Assembly (NCBI GenBank): GCA_026182355.1
Contig: JAPFBL010000068.1
Location: 8,655,001-8,719,000, forward strand
Length of the DNA stretch: 64,000 nt
Reading direction: 5' to 3'
Source of the DNA: Hermatobates lingyangjiaoensis
Lineage: Eukaryota; Arthropoda; Insecta; Hemiptera; Hermatobatidae
Shown here: positions 11,957 through 22,990 of the stretch, piece by piece
How the letters are laid out: each line of letters opens with the position of its first letter
Position numbering within the stretch: the stretch's first letter is position 1
Notes under the pieces: generated by a model
The model's database searches: none
What the model saw: the letters and a program-made list of their open reading frames with translations, nothing else
Told to the model about the DNA's origin: nothing
Made by a program: the position numbers and the translations under genes

Positions 11957-12135
11957 ATGTACTGTAGCAATCATGAAAAAATACGATTTCGAGATTTTGA
12001 CAGATTTAGATTTCCATCAGTTAGTAAATCTGCGTTCATTAAAGTTTATTTTTCTGTTTATATTTCTTGTTTTTTGGTTATGGTTATGTGTTTTTGTTTG
12101 TTTGATTTTGTGTGTGTTTTTGCAGGTATCAACTT
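11957..12135 (-). repeat. Family A repeat, 3' end fragment
   Basis: On the minus strand the 3' core is recognisable: CAAAATCTCGAAATCGTATT and TTTTTTCATGATTGCTACAG, matching CAAAATCTCGAGATCGAATT and TTTTTTCACGATCGCTATAC of younger copies. The microsatellite part is decayed. Confidence 0.5.
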
Positions 12136-12199
12136 TTTGATGATATATTCAAAAGTTTATCCAAAAAGGGCACAAGTGAGCTGCACTGTTTGATAGATA

Positions 12200-14085
12200 A
12201 AGTTTATATTTTAGCAAACACTTTTTTTCTGGCCAAAGTGCTATTTTATAAAACATTTTTTTCTACATTCCTGGTGTTGAAATTTAGAATTATTATGAAA
12301 CTGACCTAGGCTATAACTGAAGAAAATATTAGTTTTAAAAAGCAATGGAAAAGATATCTTGTTGAAAAAAGTATAAACTGCTGATTTTTCAGTAGTTTTC
12401 TACAAGAAAACTTGTAGGAACCTTAGAGATCCTAATGAAATTGTACCTATTACACAACCTTATAAGGATATGAACCGAATACTTTTTTTTTCAAATTACA
12501 TGTTCAAAAAAGAATTTTATGGGTCATTTTATCATAACAGAAATATATTTTTACGCTATAAGGGTATGTCCAGAACAATAATAATTTGGTGAAAAAATCA
12601 AATTAAAATTCGTAAGCTATAAAAGAAAGTTAAATACATGTTAATTTTGGAAGAGGCATTAAAGCCATAAATAATATAAATGTTATCTTGGAATAATTGA
12701 CACCCAGCTATACATGGTTTTGTTTACTTTTTCATTTGCAATTGGAATTTCGTATCATCCAGTTAAAACAGAATTATTATTTACACATTAATAACAAGAA
12801 ATTTAATGCTGTTATAAATAATTAATAATATATGTTAGAAGAATAAATTCATAAAACTGAAAACACAGACTGTAATAACCATATATCTTGTTTATAAACC
12901 CGAGAGAAATGGTTCACTAACTAATGATTTTCTAATCATCCTACATGCTCCTTTAAAAATATGTATTTATAAGTTCTGCTACACTGTTATTATTTTGCTA
13001 ATAATGCAGATATGACTTTATTCAACATTATGACATGAGAGTTTTTTTTATTTTTCAGCTGTCAGCAATAAAACGAATCTTTACGTTTCATTGGAAGGCA
13101 AGTTACTTAAACTTGCTCTCCCTTTCTCGTTCACATTTAATTAATTTCTTTAGCTTATGATACTTTAACTGAAATCATTGTAATCTTGTTTTCATTATCA
13201 TTTCCAGGATTATATTCTAGGGAAATCCAAACCCAAAAAGGTTTTCTTATTGTTATATAATCTCCTTCTCTAATTAGCATTCTTTTTCGCCATCTTTAAA
13301 TTGAATAAACCGTTTTAATTTTTTAATTAGAAAACTAATATTTGTTTTTTTTAATAGCATTTTTGTTATAAAACTTCTATGTTGATTATATCAGCTAGCC
13401 AAATTTTATCATTTGTGCCTTTTGCAAAAGTTCAATCCATTTATGTATAAATATATTTTTACTAGTTCTACTGTTTGTAAGTTTTTTTATGAGAATCACT
13501 ACTGTAATAAAGGCGCGATTCTGAGTATGATGAATGTGAATAAAACACATCGCAATTTCACTTCATACATCGGTTCCTTGACTGCTATATATCAGGTATG
13601 GCGACAGCTCGATTACCGGTGGCTACTAATTCACAGTCACCGGAGGTTCATCGAGAGGCATCAATTACAATCTTCTACTTCATTAACGCTAATTCTGAGC
13701 ACAGTAACATAAAACAATATTGTTCTTTATTAAACCTTTAATAAATTAATAAAAAAAACTCTTGACTACTCTCTGTTAACTTTAGAGTTACGGTTCCTAC
13801 AAAAGATAAAGCTCAGTCAAACTGCTTTACTAATAGCATTTCAACTACATAGTATTTGACTGTCATCAGCTGGCTAAAAACATAAACCATTAAATTAATA
13901 TCAACTTTTACTTAGCTTCAGTAATTCAATATGTCTTGCCCCAGGCTAACAGTTATTTTTCCATCACACTACGAATACCATTTGTTCATATTTTTTATAT
14001 TCACTCCTAAAATTTCTTTACCTGGAAAGCCATTATTCACTACAACGCTGTTGATTTTTCCAGTTGAGAATGTAGCTATCAATAT
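12200..14085. other. No feature recognised
   Basis: AT-rich. A 99-codon frame at 13413-13712 includes a less AT-rich stretch (GGCGACAGCTCGATTACCGG) but shows no known domain. It may be part of the decayed LINE that follows. Confidence 0.3.
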
Positions 14086-14149
14086 GCTAACCTGGCCTTC
14101 CAATTAGTTTAAGTATAGGATTTATCACAACAGATATTGTATCCTCACT

Positions 14150-14835
14150 GTATAGTTGTCCACAACTAAAATGTGTCCTTATGGAGCTGTGTTACTGCGT
14201 TCATTGTGGTGATTAGTTGTTGATGACCTACTGTACTCTTTAAATAGACTGGATTGCGATATGCAAGGATATGGAGATAACCTTGTTATTACAAGAAGAG
14301 GAGTACTTGATGGTTCATCCTTTGAATTTAAGCAGAATGCTCTCTAAATTGATGAAACATGTATAGAGAAATACCTGAAGATGAATATAAGTAAAACTGT
14401 CCTTATACGTTTCTTAAAAAAAAGAAAATAGATCTCAAAGGCATCTTAAGATATAGAGTTAGAACTGAAGAAAAGGTTCTAAAACGTTGGAGCTCTTTAG
14501 ATAAAATATTTCCTAACTGAAAAAAAAACACATAAGAATGTTTTGTTGCAAGAGAATATTTTGTTGTTCATAGGATCCTAATACTAAATCTTGTCTGGGG
14601 TTTACAAATTACAGGAGGCTATTGTCGAGTATACGGCTAAGCATAAAAAACTAATAAAACCATCAGGAAAAGTAACTCACTTCTCAAATGGTTACCTAGA
14701 CAAGAAGAAATTCAGAGAAGAGGGGCAGCAAAAGAGCCTACAAACCTTCTGCGGCCTGGAGCCTTTTTGGACACTATATACCAGCTTTCTCAGGAATGCA
14801 ATTGATAAATGGAATCTGAAGGAGGCAAAATAATT
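14150..14835 (+). pseudogene. LINE ORF2 remnant, RT to RNase H region
   Basis: This is a broken copy of a non-LTR retrotransposon. Around 14222-14345 the pieces VDDLLYSLNRLDCDMQGYGD and VLDGSSFEFKQNAL correspond to the palm of the reverse transcriptase; YGDN stands where YADD is expected, so the catalytic aspartate pair is lost. Further pieces follow in shifting frames. An open 80-codon frame at 14591-14833 ends with GLEPFWTLYTSFLRNAIDKW, which resembles the GPEPFCG region after RNase H in I/R1-like LINEs. Several stops and shifts rule out function. Confidence 0.65.
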
Positions 14836-14966
14836 GACAAAAACAACCATGTTTAATTTGGCCTCAACTGATCTTTAGGCTTAGGCCTTCAGCTTAGTAA
14901 TAATAATTTTAATAGTAATTATAATAATAATAACCTATTAGATTTTCAAGATTACCTTTTCAATTG

Positions 14967-15090
14967 ATAAAATATATGCAGTTGACATATATATGCAGTA
15001 TGAAATATATATAACTCATAAAATATAAGCAGTTGACATATACATGCAGTATGAAATGTATATATAACTAATAAAATGTATGCAGTTACA
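14967..15090. repeat. Short tandem repeat, 51-53 bp unit
   Basis: Units start at about 14967, 15018 and 15071, each with ATAAAATATATGCAG-like sequence; the first two continue GTTGACATATA and CATGCAGTATGAAAT. About 2.4 units are present with small differences. It is AT-rich and noncoding. Confidence 0.7.
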
Positions 15091-15099
15091 AAAATGAAA

Positions 15100-16190
15100 T
15101 GAACTGAATAAATTGATTATCAATGAGTTTCATAATACTTTACTAGTGAGTTTGAAAGACGTCTAAACATGTTAAGGACTCCAGATTTTCTAATATTTTT
15201 TGAATAAATAAAGAAAAATATTATAAAATAAAATGGCCAATAATTTTTGTTATAAAATTAGTTCATTATAAAAACCACTCTGGGTTTTGATTACATTTGA
15301 AAGGATATCAATTTGGGACTGTACGAAGAGGCAAGAGCTCTATGTATGGCATTGACTCAACCGTTTAATGGAAACTTTTGTACCTCCCACGTAGCTGCCA
15401 AACTTGTCACCAACTATGAAATTGAATGTTCTGTTGGTGGTTTCAACTTTTGACAGCAACAAAGAACCGAAAAAAGGTCGTTTTATTTGTCAATCAACTG
15501 GCAGTGGAGAATTATGAGGTAGGGTACAATCACTACCCGATATCACTAGCAAGTCATTAACTTTATAATTAATGGCATAACTATTTATGTGAGTAGTTTA
15601 AAATTTTCACATAGATGATAGTATTTTATATCAGATTCTACATTGCATTATTTACCTTAAACAGATATACCATGTTGTAAACGATCCTCGTATTTATAAA
15701 AAGCATAAACTTTAATTACTTTGGTAAATAGATCGTTATATTTTTTTAAATTTCATACTCTTCTTAAAAGAGACTGCATACATGGCTTAATGATCTTACA
15801 CGTATATATGGGGTAACTGGATTGATTTGATACAAGCAGGTCAATAAGAGCATTAGTTTGGGCAAGTTTAATTAAAGCCATTTTGAATGGTGTCGAGTCA
15901 CGGAGGGGTGAAACAGTTGTTTGTTTGCGTGAGAAGAGCTCAAATCTGACTATTGTTACTTCTATCTTGTCAGCCATTGAATACTTGCTCAGGCCTGTTC
16001 CTAGTCACGCACCAAGAGCAACATCAATGGCCCTCGCAGCTTGTACACCTATTTCATCATAAGTCAAATCAGTTCAGCCCTACTTCTTTATCCCCGCCAG
16101 ACTGACGAAGTGTACTGAGTCACTTCATGCTTAGTGTTGGCTTGATAACTGTAACTGTGGAAGTGAAGAGACCTAATTAATTACACTATA
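15100..16190. other. No feature recognised; possible family B trace at 15112-15160
   Basis: TTGATTATCAATGAGTTTCA near 15115 recalls family B. A 74-codon minus frame at 15753-15977 has no recognisable domain. Confidence 0.3.
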
Positions 16191-16531
16191 TTAATACTGA
16201 TAAGGGGTGCCTGGATAGCCCAGTGGCAACCTGCTCGCCTCTGGACTGGTAAATCTGGGGTTCAATACCCACTCTGGTCCTCGATTTATACACATGAAAG
16301 GTGAATTAATTTGAGCACATTATCCCTAGAGGACGTTTAGCAGTTGGTCTCGAGCCTGTATGATGTCAGGTACTCGTTAAAGATCCCTGTTTTAATACAC
16401 TTGAGTTAGGCAAAATTAGGAGCCCAATGTAGTAGAATATTAATTGTCCAGTATCACAAAAGACCAATGTTCTGCCTTTGGGTGTTCCTTGTAGGACTTT
16501 CACTACAACCTAGCCTAACCTAATACTGATA
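16191..16531 (+). mobile_element. tRNA-derived SINE with target-site duplications
   Basis: The 11-bp repeat TAATACTGATA lies at 16192-16202 and again at 16521-16531, bracketing an insert of about 318 bp. The 5' head starts near GGTGCCTGGATAGCCCAGTGG; TAGCCCAGTGG fits the RNA polymerase III A box and, about 40 bases on, GGTTCAATACC fits the B box (GGTTCRANNCC) closely. No matching 3' acceptor strand follows, so it is not a tRNA gene. The body of about 240 bp is unrelated to tRNA. The 3' end is CCTAGCCTAACC, a short CCTAA-like tail instead of poly(A). Such elements are transcribed by Pol III and moved by a partner LINE; the partner is unknown. Confidence 0.85.
16210..16270 (+). promoter_or_regulatory. 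Internal Pol III promoter of the SINE (A and B boxes)
   Basis: The A box TAGCCCAGTGG starts near 16214 and the B box GGTTCAATACC near 16259. Spacing and sequence fit a type 2 internal promoter. One B-box position deviates from the strict consensus. Confidence 0.7.
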
Positions 16532-19500
16532 GTGTACACACCATTTATGATAATATAAATTAAGCAAAAAAATATAAATTAAGAAATATAAAAATGTTTC
16601 AAGACCAATGAAAAAAAGACACGTCATATTCTCTAAGTCAGCAGTTTTCAACTAGACTTTGCCGAAAACTCTATGATTCCACCAATACAATTCCACCAAA
16701 ATTAGCATTAATAATATCACACAATTTGAATTTCTTTTATTTATTGACTTATCTTTGAGCGTTCATCAGAAATGAGACAGTGTCTTAGAAAACATTGCAC
16801 CACCAAAAAAAAAGTGATTCTCCATTATATCTGGATCAGTTAGTTAACTTCATTTTATGTTACTCTTTTTTTAAATATTAGAGGAATAGAAATGAGCATT
16901 GCAGCCGAAACTGGTACATATTTGTTTATCAAATAATTAAAAAACCTTATCGGTATTTCTACAAAAATGTATTTTATAAGAATGAATTTTACAGTAAATG
17001 ATGATGCCTCAAGATTTAATTTTAACTGTATATAAGATAAGACATAACACAATGATTATAGAGTCCAACCGCAAACAGGAAGAACATATTCAATGATAAA
17101 AAAACTATCCAGTACATTATATCATTCTGAGAAAACTTATTACATAATTAGGAGTTATTACATAACATTGGAAATTTTGTTACAACAAATGCAAACTTAA
17201 CAAGACCTTAATCAAAGAATTACTGGATTTGTTGACACAGTACAGAAATGAACATTACTTTTAGATTTGCTAGACTATATTCTACTTGAATAAGTAGGAA
17301 AGAAATGGCCAGTCATTAACAACCAATCACAATTTTTCTTACCAAATTGAAAACAAAGATAGTTGCAATGTTATGGAAGATAAAACTTTCTTATTGAAAA
17401 TTTTTTTTAATTGCTTTCAAGAAACCTTTAGTAAATAGAAAGTTAAAAAAATGTCTATCCTATATTTGGATATCATTTTTCGTTTTATTGGAACTGTTGT
17501 ATTAAAGATTTAAAGCAGTTTCGTTCAATTACATTTTTCCATTATTCTAATGAAATTAAATGAAGTTATATATAAATCAAGATTTACATTGCCAATGTAA
17601 TCCTGCAATGCCAGTTCTCAGCGTTATAATCATTGCTCAATTACTGAATATCTTTCTGAAGAGAAAAGTAAAAATGTTACAACAGAAAAACAACCACCAC
17701 GCAACACAAATACTTACTGTTTTAAATACTTCAGACCACAGCAAGCACTATTCACTAAAACAAATAATGATGTCCAAATGTAAGATAGAGTTTTTTTTAA
17801 CTTCTCATTTACTTAATGTTTGTCGCAAGCAATTAAAAAAGTTTCAAAAGAGAATTACCTGAAGCGACTCTTGCCTATTATAAAAAAAGTAAAAAGTTTT
17901 TCTTCAAATCTTTAAGGGAAGATTTTGAAAGGATTAAAAAGTTATCTTATATATGCAATAAAGTGGAGACACCGTCAAAAAGTTTGTTAAGGCGAAACAA
18001 ACTGTTTGTTTAAAAGAGCGGTTGTACTACCATTTATACTTTATAAGGGTAAATTAGATTAATGCCATTGCACAAAAATAGTAGAACACATGGAATTAAT
18101 GAAGGTCATGATTTTAAACGTACCGAAGTAAGAATTACAAATAGAAATCAAAATTAACACATATTAAAGTAAATTAAGAACATGTTGCAAATTATATATA
18201 TTAAAAAGAATCATTCATTCCTAAAATATAAAACTGGTATTATTATTTTAAGTAATATTTGTTTCAATAGGTTACAGTAATTTAGTTTTGTTTGTCTACA
18301 TATGTTAGTGCAATTTTATATTGTTTAGTATACATTAGCTCCTTGGTCAGGGTAGAGTTATATTGGCCAAAATACATATGAAACATGAGAGTCAGAGCTG
18401 GAAATTTTATTAATGATCTGAACAGGAATCACTCATTGAAACTAAGACCGGCTTTTGCATTTAAAGGAATGCATAACCTCATTCATACGTAGGCTCAGCT
18501 TAGCGGAAATAAAGACAACACTTCAAACGCCACATATTCTTTGTTGTCTAAAGTACAGGAGGTATTAACATAAATAGTGTAAAAGTTACAGTTAAGAAAA
18601 AAAAATGAAGTATGAACTGGGTTTGATAATAAGACAAACACCTATGAACCGGCAACATTGTTCCAGTCCTCTAATGTTTTAAGCTTCATGGGAGAAATAT
18701 GATGTCAAAAATATTCCTTAGGTTGCGAGGTTTACCCTAATAAAGATTGATTAAAAAGAGAAGAAATATAGAAGGCAGAAGGGAGAGTAGAAAAAAAGCA
18801 TTAATAGTCGATGGACGCCAGGAAAATAGGATATGATGAAGAAAAAAGAAGCTCTCCGATCTGCACACAGTCCCGTGATTTATCTTAGCAATAGACCACA
18901 GACTTCAACAAAAAAACGAAAGGATGATGTGAGGGCTATAGTATAAATGTATTGTTTTTAAGTTGTTTAGTAGGGAGGTGCGAGTAAAATAAATAAATAA
19001 ATAAAGTATATTTATTTTATTATAATATAATAAAAGTGCCTTTATATTATAGCACTTTTGATAATTGTGAATAGACACAATTCTATTTTTAGAGTGTTTA
19101 ACAAAGGGAGGGTGCTAATTATTCGGTAAGTTTTAAGTAATCGGAAATGGAAAAGTGGCTATTGCTCATGATAACTTCAAACTTAAGAAAAAGGAAGAAA
19201 TCAATAATTGGCAAAGGTTTTGCTCTAATTTAAATATAAAAAAGTTGTAAATAAAGGGTTCATAATTGTTCAAGTAAATATCCCTGATTTGAAGCTAGCA
19301 AAAAATATCAAATCGTCAGGACTGTGTTTGAGGACAAATCCCGCCAGTACAACGAGAAATGAAGTATGGAAATTAGGAGAAAAAGTTCTATTATAAAGTT
19401 AGTATTACAGGAGATACAATCCCCTCGAATAGTCAATGCAGGCATAAAGAGCAAAACATTGATTGTATCTTTTAGAGGATTATGTCAAGTGTTGTAGTTC

Positions 19501-19670
19501 AGAATAATTTTGAAGAAGTTTAAGGATATGGAAAATACCCTCCTTACAATATACAACTTTACTACAACCTTTAATCAACTGTAAAACTGAGTTTTGTCAG
19601 AGTTTGCTCATTTTTCTGTTATATATACATGTAGAATTTAAATTACACAACTTAAACACCAGTTGCATTC
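16532..19670. other. No feature recognised
   Basis: AT-rich; open frames at 16855-17052 (minus) and 17560-17862 (plus) have no recognisable domain. A small hairpin AAAAGTGC...GCACTTTT lies at about 19033-19060. Confidence 0.35.
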
Positions 19671-19675
19671 TTTCT

Positions 19676-19849
19676 TTTGTCGTAGTAGGATTTCTCTCAC
19701 TTCGTTCTCTCTTCTCGTCTTCTCCTGATCATAAACAATAGTTTGAAAAATATTGAATTTAGTAAGTGTATATTTTACCTTTTTTTTTTTGTTGTGTTTT
19801 GTGATATTAAAAATGTTATAGCCCGTGTAGACCGTTGTTCTTCAATTTA

Positions 19850-19880
<31 letters not shown>
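19676..19880. repeat. TA-bracketed dispersed element
   Basis: Landmarks are CTCACTTCGTTCTCTCTTCT, CTTCTCCTGATCATAAACAA, AAATATTGAATTTAGTAAGT, TATAGCCCGTGTAGACC, and a closing (TA)n at about 19852-19880. The same order appears in the element at 59230-59455. No coding capacity. Confidence 0.6.
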
Positions 19881-19882
<2 letters not shown>

Positions 19883-22035
19883 ATGTGGCCAAGAGACTTA
19901 TTACTGTGAACCGTTCTAAGTGATTTTTTTTCCGTACTTAGACCCACGCCAGGAAGTGTAGTCACTGGATTGCTTCTTCCCTCCTGGGTTTCCTCATACA
20001 TCTGTGTTATCAGTGTCACTGGTAATGTAACACTTACATTGTTGTGACTTTAAACAAATAAAAAAAAACAATTAGTTAAAAACGAAATATAAATGACAAA
20101 TAAATATGTAAACGGATTTGTTTAGAACAGTAAACAAAACAATATAGAATAGTTAACGATTGAGGTTAAGCTCATGAGCAGATCTAACTCGCAGGAACCA
20201 AATAAGTGATTCTTATGAATCTCTGAAAGTGACAGGAGTTTGGGATCAGGAATTTGACATAAACCTGTACACGGAAACAGTAATTGAAACTTAGTCAATG
20301 AAGAAAACTGGCGTGAATGACAACGGGAAGGTCACGGCGTTTACCATAGCAAGACCTGGGATTATTTAAACGGAATCTTACATTTATTAAAGCCAAACCC
20401 ATATAATATGCATCGCACTGGGGGCAGTTCAATCCATAGTGGCTGTTACAAGGTGTTCAGGAGAAATGTGAGGAATGCGATAGGTCTGATTACTAAGAAA
20501 AAAAGGAACGTACAAACTACAATAACAAATGAGAAAAAATAGTAAAATCTTTAAACTGTAACGAGCGGTTATATATAAATAATGTATATTATATATGTAT
20601 ATATTATATATATAATATATAGCCCTTTATATAATATTTGACTTATTGATAAATGGCCAATATGATATGTAAGGACAATAAAATTCTTATAACTATTTAA
20701 ATAAACACGAAACGATCATATGATTTATTACACTCGATAGGGTGAATGATATCCTACTGAATGTGTTTCAATATATTTCAATGTGTAGCAGCCTTTAACA
20801 TAACTCATGGACGAACATATAGTTCATAGTGTGTGAACTCCATTGTTTTGGGCAATATTGGAGCATTGAAAGGCAACTTTATCGTTGTTTATGATAATAC
20901 GGCTGGAATTTTTATTCCACATGTCCCTGGTTGAAGAACCATAAAACAGCTATAAAATATTGAACGAATATTAAATGTTAGATTATAAATAACAGATTTT
21001 CTATATAGGTAATGTGAAAATTGTAGGTAAATAAGAATTTTTGGAAACGACAACATATCGTTCATAAGGGCAAATCAATAGAAAATGTTTGAAAAATAGT
21101 TAACACATAAAAAAAATTATGAAGTTCTAAAAAAAATCACTTTTTGTTGCTCCATGGATGTTGGAGGAACTAGTGATATATGCCTTTGAACCAATTAATC
21201 AGTGCTAAAATGTAAATGAATTAATCAAAAAACTGCAGAATGGGTTACAGTAATATAATAGAAGAATTATCATTATATGTGTTGGATCTACCATAACTTA
21301 AATTGTAACTAGTAAAGACTGTCTTCAGCTAGGTGATAATAATAATTCTTGTGATGATTAAATGTGGTTTACCTATTGCATTCTCCAAATAATGAAGCTT
21401 ACAAGCAAATATGCATAGGTCCTTGTTAATAGACGAAGAAGAACACAACAGGCTACCCAAAGTGTCGAAATACGGGTAATGGAGGAAGGTACGGATACAA
21501 TTCACCTTAAACGGTGGTTATAGATTTCTCAAGAAAAATTAATATCGGTGTGAGAAACATTTTTGTTAAAAATAGCAGTTTGTAACTATCAAAGATACGT
21601 ACATACCTTTAGAGTCTCTAGATGATTGACTACACTGGAAAATCAATGTAACAGATACATTTTTTAATGGCACGAAAGCAATGTTCCGCAGTAAGTGATT
21701 TTCTGGTAGAGCGTGGTGTCTTTATAATAAATCCTCAATTTGGCTCTACATATGTATTTTAGTTTAGTGTTATACCAATGCTATCATACGCATTATTTGT
21801 TTGGTATAAAAAAACAAGTGTATGTAGTGATAATTGAGGAAACGACCATCTACCCTATCTCCAAGATAAAAAATATTATAAACGTCCAAGAATTTGATAT
21901 ATTTATCAAGAATGATTAACTTACCGTCTCTTAAGGCTGGTATAACATTGAAAGGCTTAGTAGACGATGTGTTCAAACATTTAATAGGAAGAAACCTTAT
22001 TAGTTTGAGCTATATGTTACTAGATACAACTATCC
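19881..22035. other. No feature recognised; AT palindromes at 20575-20635
   Basis: TATATTATATATGTATATAT-type sequence at 20575-20635 can fold on itself. The rest shows no supported feature. Confidence 0.35.
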
Positions 22036-22039
22036 TCAG

Positions 22040-22270
22040 AGTATACTTTACAATGTACATCAAAACTACCTGATTTCAAGAAAAGGGTTCCTGACTATTC
22101 GTTATACTGGCCAGTCAAAAATTAATAATAAACCCAGTGTAAATGAGTTGACTGGGGAATTCTGAGGGATGAGGCAGCTGGCCGCTTGGACGACGTTGAA
22201 GATCAGCAAACATCCTATGCTCTCAAGTTTTTACTACACTCCCTAGCTTTCACAGGTGTCATAATCGAAA
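22040..22270 (+). pseudogene. LINE ORF2 fragment, RNase H region
   Basis: About 200 bases align by eye to the RNase H end of the LINE copies at 55.3 and 56.2 kb. Shared order: TTTCAAGAAA, then CAAAAATTAATAATAA, then a GAGGAATGAGGCA-like stretch, then CAGCAAACATCC/CCAAACAAACC, then a CCAGCTTTCTCAG-like end. Stops in all frames. Only this part of the element is present. Confidence 0.5.
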
Positions 22271-22644
22271 CTCTGTCTAAAAGAAGCAGAAATCTTTGAC
22301 CACATTCAGGCAATCACCTTAAAGAGAATAAGTGTTTTTGACAAATCAAACGTGAAAGTACCATCTCCAATGACAATGAAGTTCATTAAAAAAACTTAAA
22401 CTTACTTAAACTTAAAACCTTTTAGAAACAGCACAACATTAACGAACTTAATATTGAATTTAGAAACAGCAATGGAATGCTCAATAAATTTACGGGCGCA
22501 GTGCACGTGAGTCCTTAAGCGGTATGCCCTCAGTTTAACACCAGTAATAACGTGTCAGATTCATAAATAATTAAGTTTTTCATAAATGATTAAATTTTTC
22601 TTCACAGTATGATGTTTAATTTACAATGATTATTTGTAAACGGG

Positions 22645-22666
22645 TGACACATGTGATCATGTGTCA
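22645..22666. repeat. Small inverted repeat
   Basis: Nine-base arms, TGACACATG and CATGTGTCA, are separated by TGAT. Isolated; no associated gene was found. Confidence 0.5.
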
Positions 22667-22837
22667 TCTCTTGATAAATCTAAACCTCCAAAAAAAACCT
22701 TCCAGTTCTTTTAGAAATCTGAGAATTTCTTCTCGTATTGCTGCTGTCATTGGAATGATAATGACAAAATTTCTATGCTCTGGAATTGGTAGCTCAGGTA
22801 AAAAAATTTTTTTTTTTTCAAAAATAAATTTTAGCCA

Positions 22838-22990
22838 AAAATGCAACTGCCTCATTATGTAATATTGCCTCTAAACAATAAGGCGCATCTGCATAATAAG
22901 GCATTTTTTGGGTGTAAATTACGAATTTTATTCATCAAATGGTACGGACGTAGCGTGCCTACAAACTTTTATATACACACCCACCTACAT
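22838..22990 (+). repeat. Family A repeat, middle segment
   Basis: The order TGCCTCTAAACAATAAGGCG, TTGGGTGTAAATTACG, TTCATCAAATGGTACGG, GTAGCGTGCCTACAAACTTT and ACACACCCACCTAC follows the long family A copies. It ends within or just after the microsatellite. Confidence 0.65.

Noticed and set aside
13413..13712. 99-codon frame as a gene
   Set aside because: No domain, no conserved start context, and it lies next to a decayed LINE. Composition is mixed but unconvincing.
16203..16290. tRNA gene
   Set aside because: A and B boxes are present, but there is no complementary acceptor 3' strand and the sequence continues into a SINE body bounded by target-site duplications.
19816..20019. 67-codon minus frame ending in YIYIYIYIY
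   Set aside because: Chance frame running through a TA microsatellite and a dispersed element.
22664..22862. Open frames on both strands with a donor-like CTCAGGTAAA
   Set aside because: Short, no recognisable domain on either strand, and directly abutting a family A repeat. Not enough to call an exon.
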